A stretch of DNA of 40,877 nucleotides from an uncultured Prevotellaceae bacterium (lineage in GTDB: Bacteria; Bacteroidota; Bacteroidia; Bacteroidales; Muribaculaceae), in assembly GCA_900322135.1 (NCBI GenBank), contig ONYP01000047.1, forward strand, positions 1 through 40,877, written 5' to 3'. The notes below the pieces were generated by a model. The model searched no databases and had not been told where the DNA came from. It was given only the letters and a program-made list of their open reading frames with translations. Made by a program: the position numbers and the translations under genes. This document shows, in pieces, positions 13,932 to 22,009 of this stretch. Within the stretch, counting starts at the first letter, position 1. The number at the start of each line of letters is the position of its first letter.

Positions 13932-16130
13932 ATGACTACATTAAAACATTTTATACTACTGACATTGATTTTGCTGACTGCCTTGGGTGCCTACGGCATG
14001 GCTGCTGATGATGTGGAGCAGGCCCAAGCGCTGGCCGTTAGGCTGTCGCCCAGCCTGGCGGGCAAGGTGGAGTTCCACACCATAGCGGCCGACGACGGCA
14101 AGGATGTGTTCACCCTCGAGAGCCGGGGCGGCAAGGTCGTTATCGGCGGTAACAACGCGGGGTCGATGGCCGTGGGGCTGAACCGATACCTGAACCGTTA
14201 CTGCATGACGACGGTGTCGTGGTATGCCGATGTGCCCGTCCAGCTGCCTCGGGTACTGCCTGATGTGCCTGTTGCCGAGCGCGTGACGGCGCGGGTACCG
14301 CAGCGGTTCTTCCTCAACTACTGCACTTGGGGCTACACGATGCCATTCTGGCAATGGCACGACTGGGAGCGCTTCATCGACTGGATGGCGCTCAACGGCG
14401 TGAACCTGCCGCTGGCCATCACGGGCCAGGAAGCGGTGTGGTACAATGTGTGGACCCGCTTGGGCATGAGCGATAAGCAGGTAAGGTCCTATTTCACGGG
14501 ACCAGCCTACCTGCCCTGGCACCGCATGGCCAACATCGACGGCTGGTGCGGACCGCTGCCCAAGGAGTGGCTCGACAACCAGGCAGCCCTGCAGCAACGC
14601 ATCGTGGAACGCGAGCGGGCACTCGACATGCGGCCTGTGCTGCCCGCCTTTGCGGGCCATGTGCCTAGTGCGTTGCGGGAACTGTTCCCCGATGCCGACA
14701 TCCAGGCGCTTGGGTCCTGGGCAGGATTTGACGAGCAGTACCGCACCTGTTTTCTCAACAGCGAGGACCCGCTTTACAGCCGCATCCAGCGCATGTTCCT
14801 CGAGGAGCAGACGCGCTTGTTCGGCACCGACCACATCTACGGCATCGACCCCTTCAACGAGGTCGACCCACCCAGTTTTGAACCCGACTACCTGAACACG
14901 GTCACCCGCCACATCTACGAGAGCCTCACTGCCGTTGACCCTGACGCCGAGTGGCTGCAGATGGCGTGGTTCCTCTACTACCAGCGCAAGGACTACACTC
15001 CCGAACGCACCCGCGCCATGCTCACGGGCGTACCCCAGGGCAAGATGACGATGCTCGACTACTACTGCGAGTACAAGGAGATGTGGCGCGAGCACGACGG
15101 CTTCTACGGGCAGCCGTTCATCTGGTGCTATCTGGGCAACTTCGGCGGCAACACCAATGTGCAGGGACGCGTCAAGGAGGCCGGAAAGCGCATCGAGCAG
15201 GCGCTGCAGGAGTGCGGCGACAACCTCGTGGGCATCGGCTCCACGCTCGAGGGACTCGATGTGCAGCAGTTCCCCTATGAGTACATCCTGGAAAAGGCAT
15301 GGGATTTCAACAAGACCGACCGGCAGGTCATCGACCAACTCGCCGACCGGCATGCGGGAAGCGAGAACCGGCATGCCCGCGAGGCTTGGCAACTGCTCTA
15401 TGATCATGTGCTCGACATCACCCCCGACAACTTTGCGGCACCCCTTCCCTGCTCCTACCCCACCCCGGGCAAGGAGAGCCGGGAAGTCAAGTATAATCCG
15501 TCCCAGCTGCTCGCCGCATGGGATGCACTGCTCAAGCAGGACCAGGTTACCACCGATGCCATGACCGTCGACCTCTTGTGGATAGGCCGGCAGTTGCTCG
15601 GTGACCTGTTCCTCGTCGAAAAGCAAGCGCTTGACAAGGCTTTCACCGAGGGCAACCAGCAGGCGTTCTATGCCCACAGCAATGTGATGTATGAACTCCT
15701 GTCCGACCTCGACGACCTGAACAGCCATCACCCGCAGGCCTCGCTGTCGCAGTGGCTGCAGCAGGCCCGCGACCTGGGACAGTCTCCGGCTGTCAAGGAT
15801 TACTACGAGATGAACGCCCGCCGCCTCATCACCACCTGGGGCGGCAGCCTCAACGACTATGCCTGCCGCAACTGGAGCGGACTGATGTGGGACTACTACG
15901 CCAAGCGCTGGGAAATCTACATGAGGAAAGGCACCGTGGCGCTCCTCAACCACCAGGCGTTTGACAACGACGACTGCCGCGCAGCCCTCAACAAATTCCA
16001 GCAGAAGTGGGTCACCTCGACCGAATTTGAAGCCGGCGACCCCGTCAACACCGACATCCTCACCCACTGCCGCCAACTGCGCGAGAAATACAGCCCCGAG
16101 TTCAACGCCTGGCTCCACAGCAGCAAGTAA
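13932..16130 (+). CDS. Alpha-N-acetylglucosaminidase (GH89)
   Basis: The 732-residue secreted enzyme has a signal peptide (1-22) and follows the NAGLU/GH89 plan: a small N-terminal alpha/beta domain (about 25-115), a TIM-barrel catalytic core and a helical C-terminal domain. Motifs are NYCTWGYTMPFWQWHDWERF, LAITGQEAVWYNVW, GIDPFNEVDPPSFEP with E310, and GIGSTLEGLDVQQFPYEY with E440, the two glutamates expected for catalysis by analogy with human NAGLU. GH89 enzymes release terminal alpha-linked GlcNAc from heparan sulfate or from mucin caps. No SusC/SusD or other glycosidase adjoins it, so it is a stand-alone glycan enzyme. A strong terminator follows. Confidence 0.93.
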   Translation: MTTLKHFILLTLILLTALGAYGMAADDVEQAQALAVRLSPSLAGKVEFHTIAADDGKDVFTLESRGGKVVIGGNNAGSMAVGLNRYLNRYCMTTVSWYADVPVQLPRVLPDVPVAERVTARVPQRFFLNYCTWGYTMPFWQWHDWERFIDWMALNGVNLPLAITGQEAVWYNVWTRLGMSDKQVRSYFTGPAYLPWHRMANIDGWCGPLPKEWLDNQAALQQRIVERERALDMRPVLPAFAGHVPSALRELFPDADIQALGSWAGFDEQYRTCFLNSEDPLYSRIQRMFLEEQTRLFGTDHIYGIDPFNEVDPPSFEPDYLNTVTRHIYESLTAVDPDAEWLQMAWFLYYQRKDYTPERTRAMLTGVPQGKMTMLDYYCEYKEMWREHDGFYGQPFIWCYLGNFGGNTNVQGRVKEAGKRIEQALQECGDNLVGIGSTLEGLDVQQFPYEYILEKAWDFNKTDRQVIDQLADRHAGSENRHAREAWQLLYDHVLDITPDNFAAPLPCSYPTPGKESREVKYNPSQLLAAWDALLKQDQVTTDAMTVDLLWIGRQLLGDLFLVEKQALDKAFTEGNQQAFYAHSNVMYELLSDLDDLNSHHPQASLSQWLQQARDLGQSPAVKDYYEMNARRLITTWGGSLNDYACRNWSGLMWDYYAKRWEIYMRKGTVALLNHQAFDNDDCRAALNKFQQKWVTSTEFEAGDPVNTDILTHCRQLREKYSPEFNAWLHSSK

Positions 16131-16143
16131 CCCTCAACCATCC

Positions 16144-16188
16144 CATCCAGCCTATCCAGCACATCTAGAATATCTAGAGCATCTAGAA
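16144..16188 (+). repeat. Period-9 array after the GH89 gene
   Basis: Five 9-bp units run in tandem: CATCCAGCC, TATCCAGCA, CATCTAGAA, TATCTAGAG, CATCTAGAA. The array joins directly onto the terminator hairpin. Confidence 0.7.
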
Positions 16189-16230
16189 TCACAAAAAAAG
16201 GTGGCCATGTTGTCGCCTTTTTTTGTGATT
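16187..16230 (+). terminator. Terminator of the GH89 gene
   Basis: AATCACAAAAAAAGG (16187-16201) pairs perfectly with 16216-16230 around a 14-nt loop. The seven-T run is part of the stem. The A-tract/T-tract layout would work in both directions. Confidence 0.75.
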
Positions 16231-16277
16231 TTGCGTCTACGGGAAGATTGTCTGCACCTCGGGAATGTCCAAATAAA

Positions 16278-16309
16278 TTTGGCATTCCTCTCGGCTTGCA
16301 CTATCTTTG
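16278..16309 (+). promoter_or_regulatory. Promoter of the LOG-DUF4271-hemD operon
   Basis: TTTG (16278-16281), 20-bp spacer, TATCTTTG (16302-16309). The ATG at 16315 begins 5 bp after the box, predicting a leaderless mRNA. Positions 16291-16310 are identical to 20487-20506 in the MBOAT promoter. Confidence 0.7.
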
Positions 16310-16314
16310 CGGCC

Positions 16315-16896
16315 ATGAAACGAGAGATGAAAGGTAATGTCTGTGTATTCTGCGCCTCAAGCGCCAACATCGATGCGCGCTACCTGGAGGCTGCGCGCGA
16401 GTTGGGACAGTTGCTTGCCCAGGGCGGCTGGCGCTGCGTCAACGGCGGCGGTGCCGTGGGCCTGATGGGTGCCGTGACCGACGGCACACTCGATGCCGGC
16501 GGTGAGGTGACGGGTGTCATTCCCAAGTTCATGGTCGACAACGGATGGTGCTATGACCGCCTGGAGGATGTGGTCATCACCGCCGACATGCACCAGCGCA
16601 AGCAGATGATGAGCGAGATGGCATCGGCCGTCATCGCCCTGCCTGGTGGCGTGGGCACCCTGGAGGAATTGCTCGAGACGCTCACCTGGCGCCAACTGGG
16701 GCTCGTCAAGGTGCCTGTCATCATCCTCAACACGATGGGCTACTACGACGCCCTGCTGGCCATGCTGCAACACGCCATCACCGAGGGTTTCATGAAGCCG
16801 TCACACGCCCAGTTGTGGCAGGTCGCCGCTACGCCTGCCCAGGCCATCGCCATGCTCGACGACTGCGCCCAGGTGGAGTTTGAATCCAAATACTGA
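16315..16896 (+). CDS. LOG family protein (TIGR00730; putative cytokinin riboside monophosphate phosphoribohydrolase)
   Basis: The 193-residue protein has the LOG-family Rossmann-like core: VCVFCASSANID near the start, GGGAVGLMGAVTDG (44-57), MHQRKQMM (92-99) and the signature PGGVGTLEELLE (110-121). Characterised members hydrolyse nucleoside 5'-monophosphates or cytokinin precursors to base and ribose 5-phosphate. The physiological role in gut bacteria is unclear. I start it at MKREMKGNV (16315) because the family begins at KGNVCVF; a longer open frame upstream is out of character and crosses the promoter. An ATG at 16327 is the alternative. The next gene begins 8 bp after the stop. Confidence 0.88.
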   Translation: MKREMKGNVCVFCASSANIDARYLEAARELGQLLAQGGWRCVNGGGAVGLMGAVTDGTLDAGGEVTGVIPKFMVDNGWCYDRLEDVVITADMHQRKQMMSEMASAVIALPGGVGTLEELLETLTWRQLGLVKVPVIILNTMGYYDALLAMLQHAITEGFMKPSHAQLWQVAATPAQAIAMLDDCAQVEFESKY

Positions 16897-16904
16897 ACGC
16901 AGCC

Positions 16905-17783
16905 ATGCCCGTCAACGCCAGTCAAGCCGACACCATGCTTAACGCAGTGACACAACATCCTGCGACAAGCAACGACACTGCAGAGCAATACGGAGCCCCG
17001 CAGTCCCTTAACGGCACCCCCGACAGCGTGACGGGAGACTCGGCGATAGTGAGCACCGATACCCTGCCCGTCATGGAACTGCCCGAGCCGGGGACGGCGA
17101 TGCCGTTTGCCCGCTCGCCGCTGCACGACACGCCGTCGATAGCACTGCTGCTGGCAGGGCTGCTGGCAGTGGCTCTGTGCTACCACACGGGCTACAAGTA
17201 CATCGAGAATTTCTTCCATTACATGTTCTCGACACGACGGCGCGAAAACCTGTTTGAAGACCACACGGTCAACGAGACCAGCATCCTTGCGGCACTGATT
17301 GCCAACACCTGCATTGTCGAGGGCTTCATCATTTATTTCGCCGTGCAATTGTCATGGCCACACTTCGCCCCGTCGCTGCAGAGCAGTGTCTTCACCCACA
17401 TTGCCGCCTTTAGCGCTCTGGCACTGGGTTTCTATATCGTGCAGTGGCTCGTGTACAAACTCATCGGGTACACTTTCAGCGACCAGACGGGTTCAAAACT
17501 CTGGATTGACGGCTTCAAGTCATCACAATCGCTGCTGGGGCTGTTATTGCTGCCTGCACTGGTGTTGCTCATGCTCTATCCGGCTCATGGCAAATTGTTA
17601 TTGGCCATTGCAGCGACACTATTCTTTTCGGCTAGGCTAATCTTCATCTACAAGGGTTTTAGGATTTTTTATAGCAATTTGTCATCGATTCTCTATTTTT
17701 TGTTGTACCTTTGCGCCGTCGAAATCGTGCCCTTAGTCATCATGACGGGTGTAACGCATTGGATTTGTGGTATTTTACAATAG
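16905..17783 (+). CDS. DUF4271 family membrane protein
   Basis: The 292-residue protein has a polar, probably disordered N-terminus (1-70) and about six or seven membrane segments from residue 77 on. The FYSNLSSILYFLLYLCAVEIVPL stretch near the C-terminus is conserved in DUF4271. Function is unknown, but the gene is regularly found just upstream of the HemD-like gene in Bacteroidota, as here (9-bp gap). Confidence 0.8.
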   Translation: MPVNASQADTMLNAVTQHPATSNDTAEQYGAPQSLNGTPDSVTGDSAIVSTDTLPVMELPEPGTAMPFARSPLHDTPSIALLLAGLLAVALCYHTGYKYIENFFHYMFSTRRRENLFEDHTVNETSILAALIANTCIVEGFIIYFAVQLSWPHFAPSLQSSVFTHIAAFSALALGFYIVQWLVYKLIGYTFSDQTGSKLWIDGFKSSQSLLGLLLLPALVLLMLYPAHGKLLLAIAATLFFSARLIFIYKGFRIFYSNLSSILYFLLYLCAVEIVPLVIMTGVTHWICGILQ

Positions 17784-17792
17784 AAAAACCTA

Positions 17793-18797
17793 ATGAATGT
17801 AAAGAAGATTTTGGTTTCTCAACCAAGACCAACTTCCGACAAATCTCCATATTTTGAATTGGAGAAGAAATACGGAGTAGAGATTGTTTTCAGACCTTTC
17901 ATCAAGGTCGAGGGTTTAACATCCAAGGAGTTCAGGCAGTCAAAGATCAATGTGCCTGAGTATAGCGCCATTATTCTGACCGCGCGCACCGCCATCGACC
18001 ATTTCTTCCGTCTGTGCAAGGAATTGCGCTACAATGTGCCCGACACGCTGAAATACTTCTGCGTGAGCGAGACCATCGCCCATTATCTCCAGAAGTATGT
18101 CGTGTACCGCAAGCGCAAGATTTTTTACAGCGAGTCCGGAAAGATGGAGGACCTTATTCCCATCATCGCCAAGCACAACAAGGAGACCTACCTGATGCCC
18201 GTGAGCGATGTGCACAACGATAAGGCGGTCGTTCTCGACAACAACAAGGTGAAATATGTCAAGGCTGTGATGTACCGTACCGTCAGCAACAATTTCAAGC
18301 CCGAAGAGAAGTTTGACTACGACATGCTGGTGTTCTTCACCCCTGCTGGCATCAAGTCCTATATCACCAATTTCCCCGACTATGCCGACCGCCATGTGGT
18401 CATTGCAGCCATGGGACAGACGACTCTCGAGGAAGCCACCAGGGTGGGCCTAACCGTTGATGTAACCATCACCCCCGAGACGCCGTCAATGGCCAGCGCC
18501 ATCGACCAATATCTCAAGAGAGCCAAGGCTGAGGGAGAAAAGGGCGAGAAGAAAACCGCAAAACAAGCGGCTAAACCTGCACCCAAACCCGCGGCAAAGC
18601 CCGTAGCCGACAAGGCTGCTGCAACGGCCGTGAACCCCGATGAGGAACTCTTTGCCAAGCGCAGCGCCGCCGCCAAGAAGGCCGCCGCTACCCGCAAAGC
18701 CAAATTGGAAGCCAAGAAAGCCGCTGCCGCCAAGCGCAGCGCAGCAGCCAAGAAGGCTGCCGCCACACGCAAGGCCAAAGCCGCCGGCAAGAAATAA
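17793..18797 (+). CDS. hemD: Uroporphyrinogen-III synthase family protein with a Lys/Ala-rich C-terminal tail
   Basis: Residues 1-242 form the HemD fold: KKILVSQPRPTSDKSPY, SAIILTARTAIDHFFRL, KYFCVSETIAHYLQKY and a second half with MLVFFTPAGIKSY and ATRVGLTVDVTI. HemD closes hydroxymethylbilane to uroporphyrinogen III. From about 243 to 334 is a low-complexity Lys/Ala/Pro tail resembling eukaryotic histone H1 or bacterial H1-like proteins. It contains an exact 16-residue repeat, KRSAAAKKAAATRKAK, at 289-304 and 314-329. The tail is not part of the enzyme fold and suggests nucleic-acid binding. No other heme genes are nearby, and many Bacteroidales need exogenous heme, so the true reaction is uncertain. 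A terminator follows. Confidence 0.82.
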   Translation: MNVKKILVSQPRPTSDKSPYFELEKKYGVEIVFRPFIKVEGLTSKEFRQSKINVPEYSAIILTARTAIDHFFRLCKELRYNVPDTLKYFCVSETIAHYLQKYVVYRKRKIFYSESGKMEDLIPIIAKHNKETYLMPVSDVHNDKAVVLDNNKVKYVKAVMYRTVSNNFKPEEKFDYDMLVFFTPAGIKSYITNFPDYADRHVVIAAMGQTTLEEATRVGLTVDVTITPETPSMASAIDQYLKRAKAEGEKGEKKTAKQAAKPAPKPAAKPVADKAAATAVNPDEELFAKRSAAAKKAAATRKAKLEAKKAAAAKRSAAAKKAAATRKAKAAGKK

Positions 18798-18833
18798 GAG
18801 TATTTTTAATCCTTATAGAAGATATTTTTACGG

Positions 18834-18862
18834 GGCATGCAGCGTGCATGCCTCATTTTTTT
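18834..18862 (+). terminator. Terminator of the LOG-DUF4271-hemD operon
   Basis: GGCATGCA (18834-18841) and TGCATGCC (18845-18852) form an 8-bp stem with a 3-nt loop, followed by TCA and seven T residues. The T run abuts the rnpA promoter box. Confidence 0.8.
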
Positions 18863-18863
18863 G

Positions 18864-18871
18864 TAATTTCG
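18864..18871 (+). promoter_or_regulatory. Promoter -7 box of rnpA
   Basis: TAATTTCG ends 8 bp before the ATG at 18880, another very short leader. It lies immediately after the upstream terminator. Confidence 0.5.
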
Positions 18872-18879
18872 CCGACGCA

Positions 18880-19296
18880 ATGGATTACAAACTCAGCAAA
18901 GACGAGAAACTGACCAGCCGCACGGCCATCGAGCGGCTCTTCGGCGAGGGCAAGTCACTCATGGCCTTCCCCCTGCGCGCGGCCTACCGGCTACGCCCCT
19001 GCGGGGAGCACCCCGTGCAGTTCCTCATATCCATTCCCAAGAAGCGCATCCGCCGAGCTACCGGACGCGTCACCCTGCGCCGCCGCACCCGCGAGGCCTA
19101 TCGCCTCAACCGCCGCCAACTGCTCTTGCCAACCCTACTGCAGCAGGGTATCGGTGTCGACATCGCCTTTGTCTATCTCGACAACAGTCTGGCCCCCTAC
19201 AGCATCATCAATGAGAAAATGACCAGCCTGCTCCAGCGCATCGCCAACGCAGCGGCCCAGCAGCCCACGCCTGAACAAGAACAGCAACAGCCATGA
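18880..19296 (+). CDS. rnpA: Ribonuclease P protein component
   Basis: RnpA is the protein subunit of RNase P, which trims tRNA 5' leaders. The 138-residue basic protein shows [34 protein letters not shown] and the signature [12 protein letters not shown] (67-78). A Gln-rich tail ends it. I start at [10 protein letters not shown] (18880), 8 bp after the promoter box; a longer frame upstream is the shifted reading of the hemD tail. The stop overlaps the yidD start (ATGA), the conserved rnpA-yidD coupling. Confidence 0.93.
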   Translation: MDYKLSKDEKLTSRTAIERLFGEGKSLMAFPLRAAYRLRPCGEHPVQFLISIPKKRIRRATGRVTLRRRTREAYRLNRRQLLLPTLLQQGIGVDIAFVYLDNSLAPYSIINEKMTSLLQRIANAAAQQPTPEQEQQQP

Positions 19297-19553
19297 ACAT
19301 CATCAACACAATCAAGCATGGGTGCAAGACTGTCCTGCACGGCATCGGCTGGCTGCTGATTCAGCCCATCCGCTTCTACCAGAAATTCCTGTCGCCGCTC
19401 AAGCCGCCCACCTGCCGCTTCACCCCCACCTGCAGCCAGTATGCCATCGAGGCCATACGCAAGCATGGCCCTTTCAAGGGGCTCGCACTGGCAGTGTGGC
19501 GCATCCTGCGATGCAACCCCTGGGGCGGCAGCGGTTATGACCCCGTTCCCTAA
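19293..19553 (+). CDS. yidD: Membrane protein insertion efficiency factor YidD
   Basis: The 86-residue protein carries the complete YidD signature: [34 protein letters not shown] and [13 protein letters not shown]. YidD is a small membrane-associated protein that assists YidC-dependent insertion. The start overlaps the rnpA stop. Length is typical. Confidence 0.95.
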   Translation: MNIINTIKHGCKTVLHGIGWLLIQPIRFYQKFLSPLKPPTCRFTPTCSQYAIEAIRKHGPFKGLALAVWRILRCNPWGGSGYDPVP

Positions 19554-19562
19554 AATCTAAAA

Positions 19563-19597
19563 ACCAGGGACTAGGGACCAGAAACCAGAAACTAAAA
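19563..19597 (+). repeat. Period-7 array leading into the tatD start
   Basis: Five 7-bp units run in tandem: ACCAGGG, ACTAGGG, ACCAGAA, ACCAGAA, ACTAAAA. The last base is the A of the tatD ATG, so the whole leader between yidD and tatD is repeat. Confidence 0.75.
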
Positions 19598-20247
19598 TGC
19601 CCATCGTCGACTTCCATACCCACCGCCCCGATGCCCAGGATGCACTCATCTCGGTAGATCCGCGGCACTTCGACCCCCAACCAGGGCGCCACTACTCGGT
19701 GGGCTTCCATCCGTGGCATGGCATCGACACCCTCACCGAGGACGACTGGATACTGCTCCAGCGATGTGCCGGGCATCCCCAGGTGCTTGCCATCGGCGAG
19801 ACAGGCATGGACTCCCTGCGTGGCGGTGACCTCGACACCCAGGCCACAGCATTTCTGCGCCACCTGCAGCTCGCACATGCCCTGGGCAAACCTGTCGTTG
19901 TTCACTGTGTCAGGACAGCCCAACGCATCCTCGATGTCAGGCGGCAGGCAGGACTCATCCATGTGCCTCTCGCCATCCACGGCATGCGCGCCAATCAACG
20001 CGTGGCACAACTCCTGCTCGACCACGGCTGCTACCTGTCCTTCGGACCCCGCTTCAATATCGACACCCTCGCCGCCACCCCACTCGACCGTCTGCTCATC
20101 GAGACCGATGACAGCCCCATCCCCATCAGCCAGGTGGCTGACCTCGTCGCCCAAGCCATCCACCTTACCCCCCAACAAGTCACAGACATCGCCATAGCCA
20201 ACGCTCAGGCTTACCTCGCAGCTTCACAGCAACAACCCGGCTTGTAG
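19597..20247 (+). CDS. TatD family metal-dependent hydrolase
   Basis: The 216-residue protein is a TIM-barrel metallohydrolase of the TatD DNase type. Metal ligands are visible: H7 and H9 in DFHTHRP, E68 in AIGETGMD, H103 in VVVHCV, H128 in AIHGMR and D171 in LIETDDSP. TatD proteins act as 3'-5' exonucleases on DNA or RNA. It is shorter than E. coli TatD (about 260), and the segment between the first strand and GFHPW is compact. It follows yidD after 43 bp of period-7 repeat. Confidence 0.85.
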   Translation: MPIVDFHTHRPDAQDALISVDPRHFDPQPGRHYSVGFHPWHGIDTLTEDDWILLQRCAGHPQVLAIGETGMDSLRGGDLDTQATAFLRHLQLAHALGKPVVVHCVRTAQRILDVRRQAGLIHVPLAIHGMRANQRVAQLLLDHGCYLSFGPRFNIDTLAATPLDRLLIETDDSPIPISQVADLVAQAIHLTPQQVTDIAIANAQAYLAASQQQPGL

Positions 20248-20301
20248 TTTCACCCTTTGCCGCTGTCGGTGCCCGCTCTAAGAGACAGGCGCGGCCCATA
20301 G

Positions 20302-20505
20302 CCTGCACTGCAGCTGTCGGCGCTCGGGCAAGATAGGCTGCGCCTCAACAATGGAAGAAAAATGGCTTTTTCTTGCCATTGTGTTCGGCTTGCACTATCG
20401 TTCCCTGCACTGCCGTTGTTGGTGCCCGGGCAAGATAGGCTGCGCCTCAACAATGGAAGAAAAATGGCTTTTTCTTGCCATTGTGTTCGGCTTGCACTAT
20501 CTTTG
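20302..20505 (+). repeat. 102-bp tandem duplication carrying a terminator-like hairpin and a promoter
   Basis: Copy A (20302-20403) and copy B (20404-20505) differ at only seven of 102 positions. Each contains a hairpin (AATGGAAGAAAAA against TTTTTCTTGCCATT; 20350-20380 and 20452-20482) and a promoter. In copy B the -7 box is TATCTTTG (20498-20505); in copy A the same place reads TATCGTTC. Sequence at 20254-20275 resembles the start of the unit and may be an older partial copy. Confidence 0.9.
20474..20505 (+). promoter_or_regulatory. Active-looking promoter of the MBOAT gene (copy B)
   Basis: CTTG (20474-20477), 20-bp spacer, TATCTTTG (20498-20505), start codon 27 bp downstream. It shares 20 identical bases with the LOG promoter. 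Confidence 0.65.
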
Positions 20506-20532
20506 CCGATTGGTTCAGCATTTCAACAGTTT

Positions 20533-21930
20533 ATGCAGTTTGACACTTACACCTATGCCCTGTTCCTCCCAATCGTGTTTTTCGTCTATTGGGGATTGCG
20601 GCGTCATCTCAAGTGCCAGAACCTGTTCCTGCTCGTGGCCAGTTATGTGTTTTACGGCTGGTGGGACTGGCGCATGCTGAGCCTCATCCTGCTCACAACG
20701 CTGTCCACCTGGTTCACGGCACTGATGATGAAGGGCGGGCGCTGCCGAAGCGACAAGTGGTGGGCCGCTGCCAACATAGTGCTCAACATGGGCATACTGG
20801 GTGTGTTCAAGTATCTTAATTTCCTGCGCGACAGTTTTGTGCACCTGCTGGGTTTGTTCGGCCTCTCGCCCGATTGGCCCACGCTAAATATCCTGTTGCC
20901 TGTGGGCATCTCGTTCTATACCTTCCAGGCCATCAGCTACACCGTCGATGTCTATCGCGGCGAGGTCAAAGCCACGCGCGATGTGGTAGCCTTCAGCGTC
21001 TTCATCTCGTTCTTCCCCCAACTGGTGGCGGGCCCCATCGAACGGGCCATCAACCTGCTGCCGCAATTCCAGCGTAAGAAGGAGTTTGACTACGACACCG
21101 CCGTCACCGGCATGCGCCAGATACTGTGGGGTCTGGCCAAGAAGGTCATCATTGCCGACAGCGTGGGCTTCTATGTCGACAAACTGTTTGCCAACCCCTA
21201 CTCCTATTCGGCCACGGGAATGATATGGGCGGGACTGTTGTTTGCCGTCCAGATTTATGCCGACTTCTCGGGCTACAGCGACATCGCCATCGGTTCGGCC
21301 CGCCTGCTTAACATCAGGCTGCAGCCCAACTTCCGCTACCCGTTCTTCTCACGCAATATGAAGGAATTGTGGCAACGGTGGCACATCTCGCTCATGACAT
21401 GGTTCCGCCACTATGTCTACTTCCCCTTGGGCGGCTCCCGTCGCGGCAAGTGGCGCACGGCAGTAAACACGATGATTGTGTTTGCCCTGTCAGGACTGTG
21501 GCACGGCGCCGACTGGACCTTTGTCATCTGGGGCACGGTCAACGGCCTGCTGTTGCTACCGTTCATTTTCATGCCGCGCCGTCGGTTCAGCGAGCATGCC
21601 TCGTGGCGGGAGTTGCCGCAATGCCTGCTGACTTTCTTCCTATTTGCGATGGTTTTCATCGCCTTCCGTGCCAAAGGCATCACCCATCTTGGACAGATCT
21701 GCGATGTGATAGCTCACGGTGCCTGGCTCGTGTTGCCAGCCTTCGGCGAGGCCATCTGGTATGTTGTGCCGTTCTTCGTCATCGAGTGGCTGGGCCGCAA
21801 GCAGGAATTTCCGCTGGCCCGCTTGCCCTTCCCCACAGTAGTGCGCTGGATTATCTACTGGGGGCTGCTCATCGGCATCTCGCTGGCAAGCCTCGACCGC
21901 GACGCGCAGTTCATCTACTTCCAGTTCTGA
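20533..21930 (+). CDS. MBOAT family O-acyltransferase (AlgI/DltB-like)
   Basis: The 465-residue membrane protein has about ten membrane segments and the MBOAT/AlgI core: ILLPVGISFYTFQAISYTVD, FFPQLVAGPIERA, QIYADFSGYSDIAIG, ELWQRWHISLMTWF with H284, and ALSGLWHGADWTF with the catalytic histidine H324. AlgI-type proteins pass acetyl groups across the membrane for polysaccharide O-acetylation, usually with an SGNH/AlgJ-like partner. None is adjacent: the next gene is an unrelated convergent ompH. I start at MQFDTYTYALF. A longer frame from 20362 reads through the duplicated promoter and gives a spurious doubled MAFSCHCVRLALS. The acceptor is unknown. Confidence 0.9.
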   Translation: MQFDTYTYALFLPIVFFVYWGLRRHLKCQNLFLLVASYVFYGWWDWRMLSLILLTTLSTWFTALMMKGGRCRSDKWWAAANIVLNMGILGVFKYLNFLRDSFVHLLGLFGLSPDWPTLNILLPVGISFYTFQAISYTVDVYRGEVKATRDVVAFSVFISFFPQLVAGPIERAINLLPQFQRKKEFDYDTAVTGMRQILWGLAKKVIIADSVGFYVDKLFANPYSYSATGMIWAGLLFAVQIYADFSGYSDIAIGSARLLNIRLQPNFRYPFFSRNMKELWQRWHISLMTWFRHYVYFPLGGSRRGKWRTAVNTMIVFALSGLWHGADWTFVIWGTVNGLLLLPFIFMPRRRFSEHASWRELPQCLLTFFLFAMVFIAFRAKGITHLGQICDVIAHGAWLVLPAFGEAIWYVVPFFVIEWLGRKQEFPLARLPFPTVVRWIIYWGLLIGISLASLDRDAQFIYFQF

Positions 21931-22009
21931 TACCTGTACACAGTCCCCAAGCATCGTCGGTGGAGGCATGAGAGCCATTAAATGGGCTCGCCAGTTACCA
22001 CGCCCCAAG

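Noticed and set aside
13956-16118. 720-codon frame antisense to the GH89 gene
   Set aside because: Long antisense frames are expected at this codon usage. The GH89 gene has a signal peptide and both catalytic glutamates.
15961-16314. Extended N-terminus of the LOG protein
   Set aside because: It runs through the GH89 coding end, a period-9 array, a terminator and the promoter. The family begins near 16315.
18640-18879. Extended N-terminus of rnpA
   Set aside because: It is the shifted reading of the hemD tail and spans a terminator.
20362-20532. Extended N-terminus of the MBOAT protein with a doubled MAFSCHCVRLALS
   Set aside because: It translates the 102-bp promoter duplication, and the -7 box lies inside it. 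The family start is at 20533.
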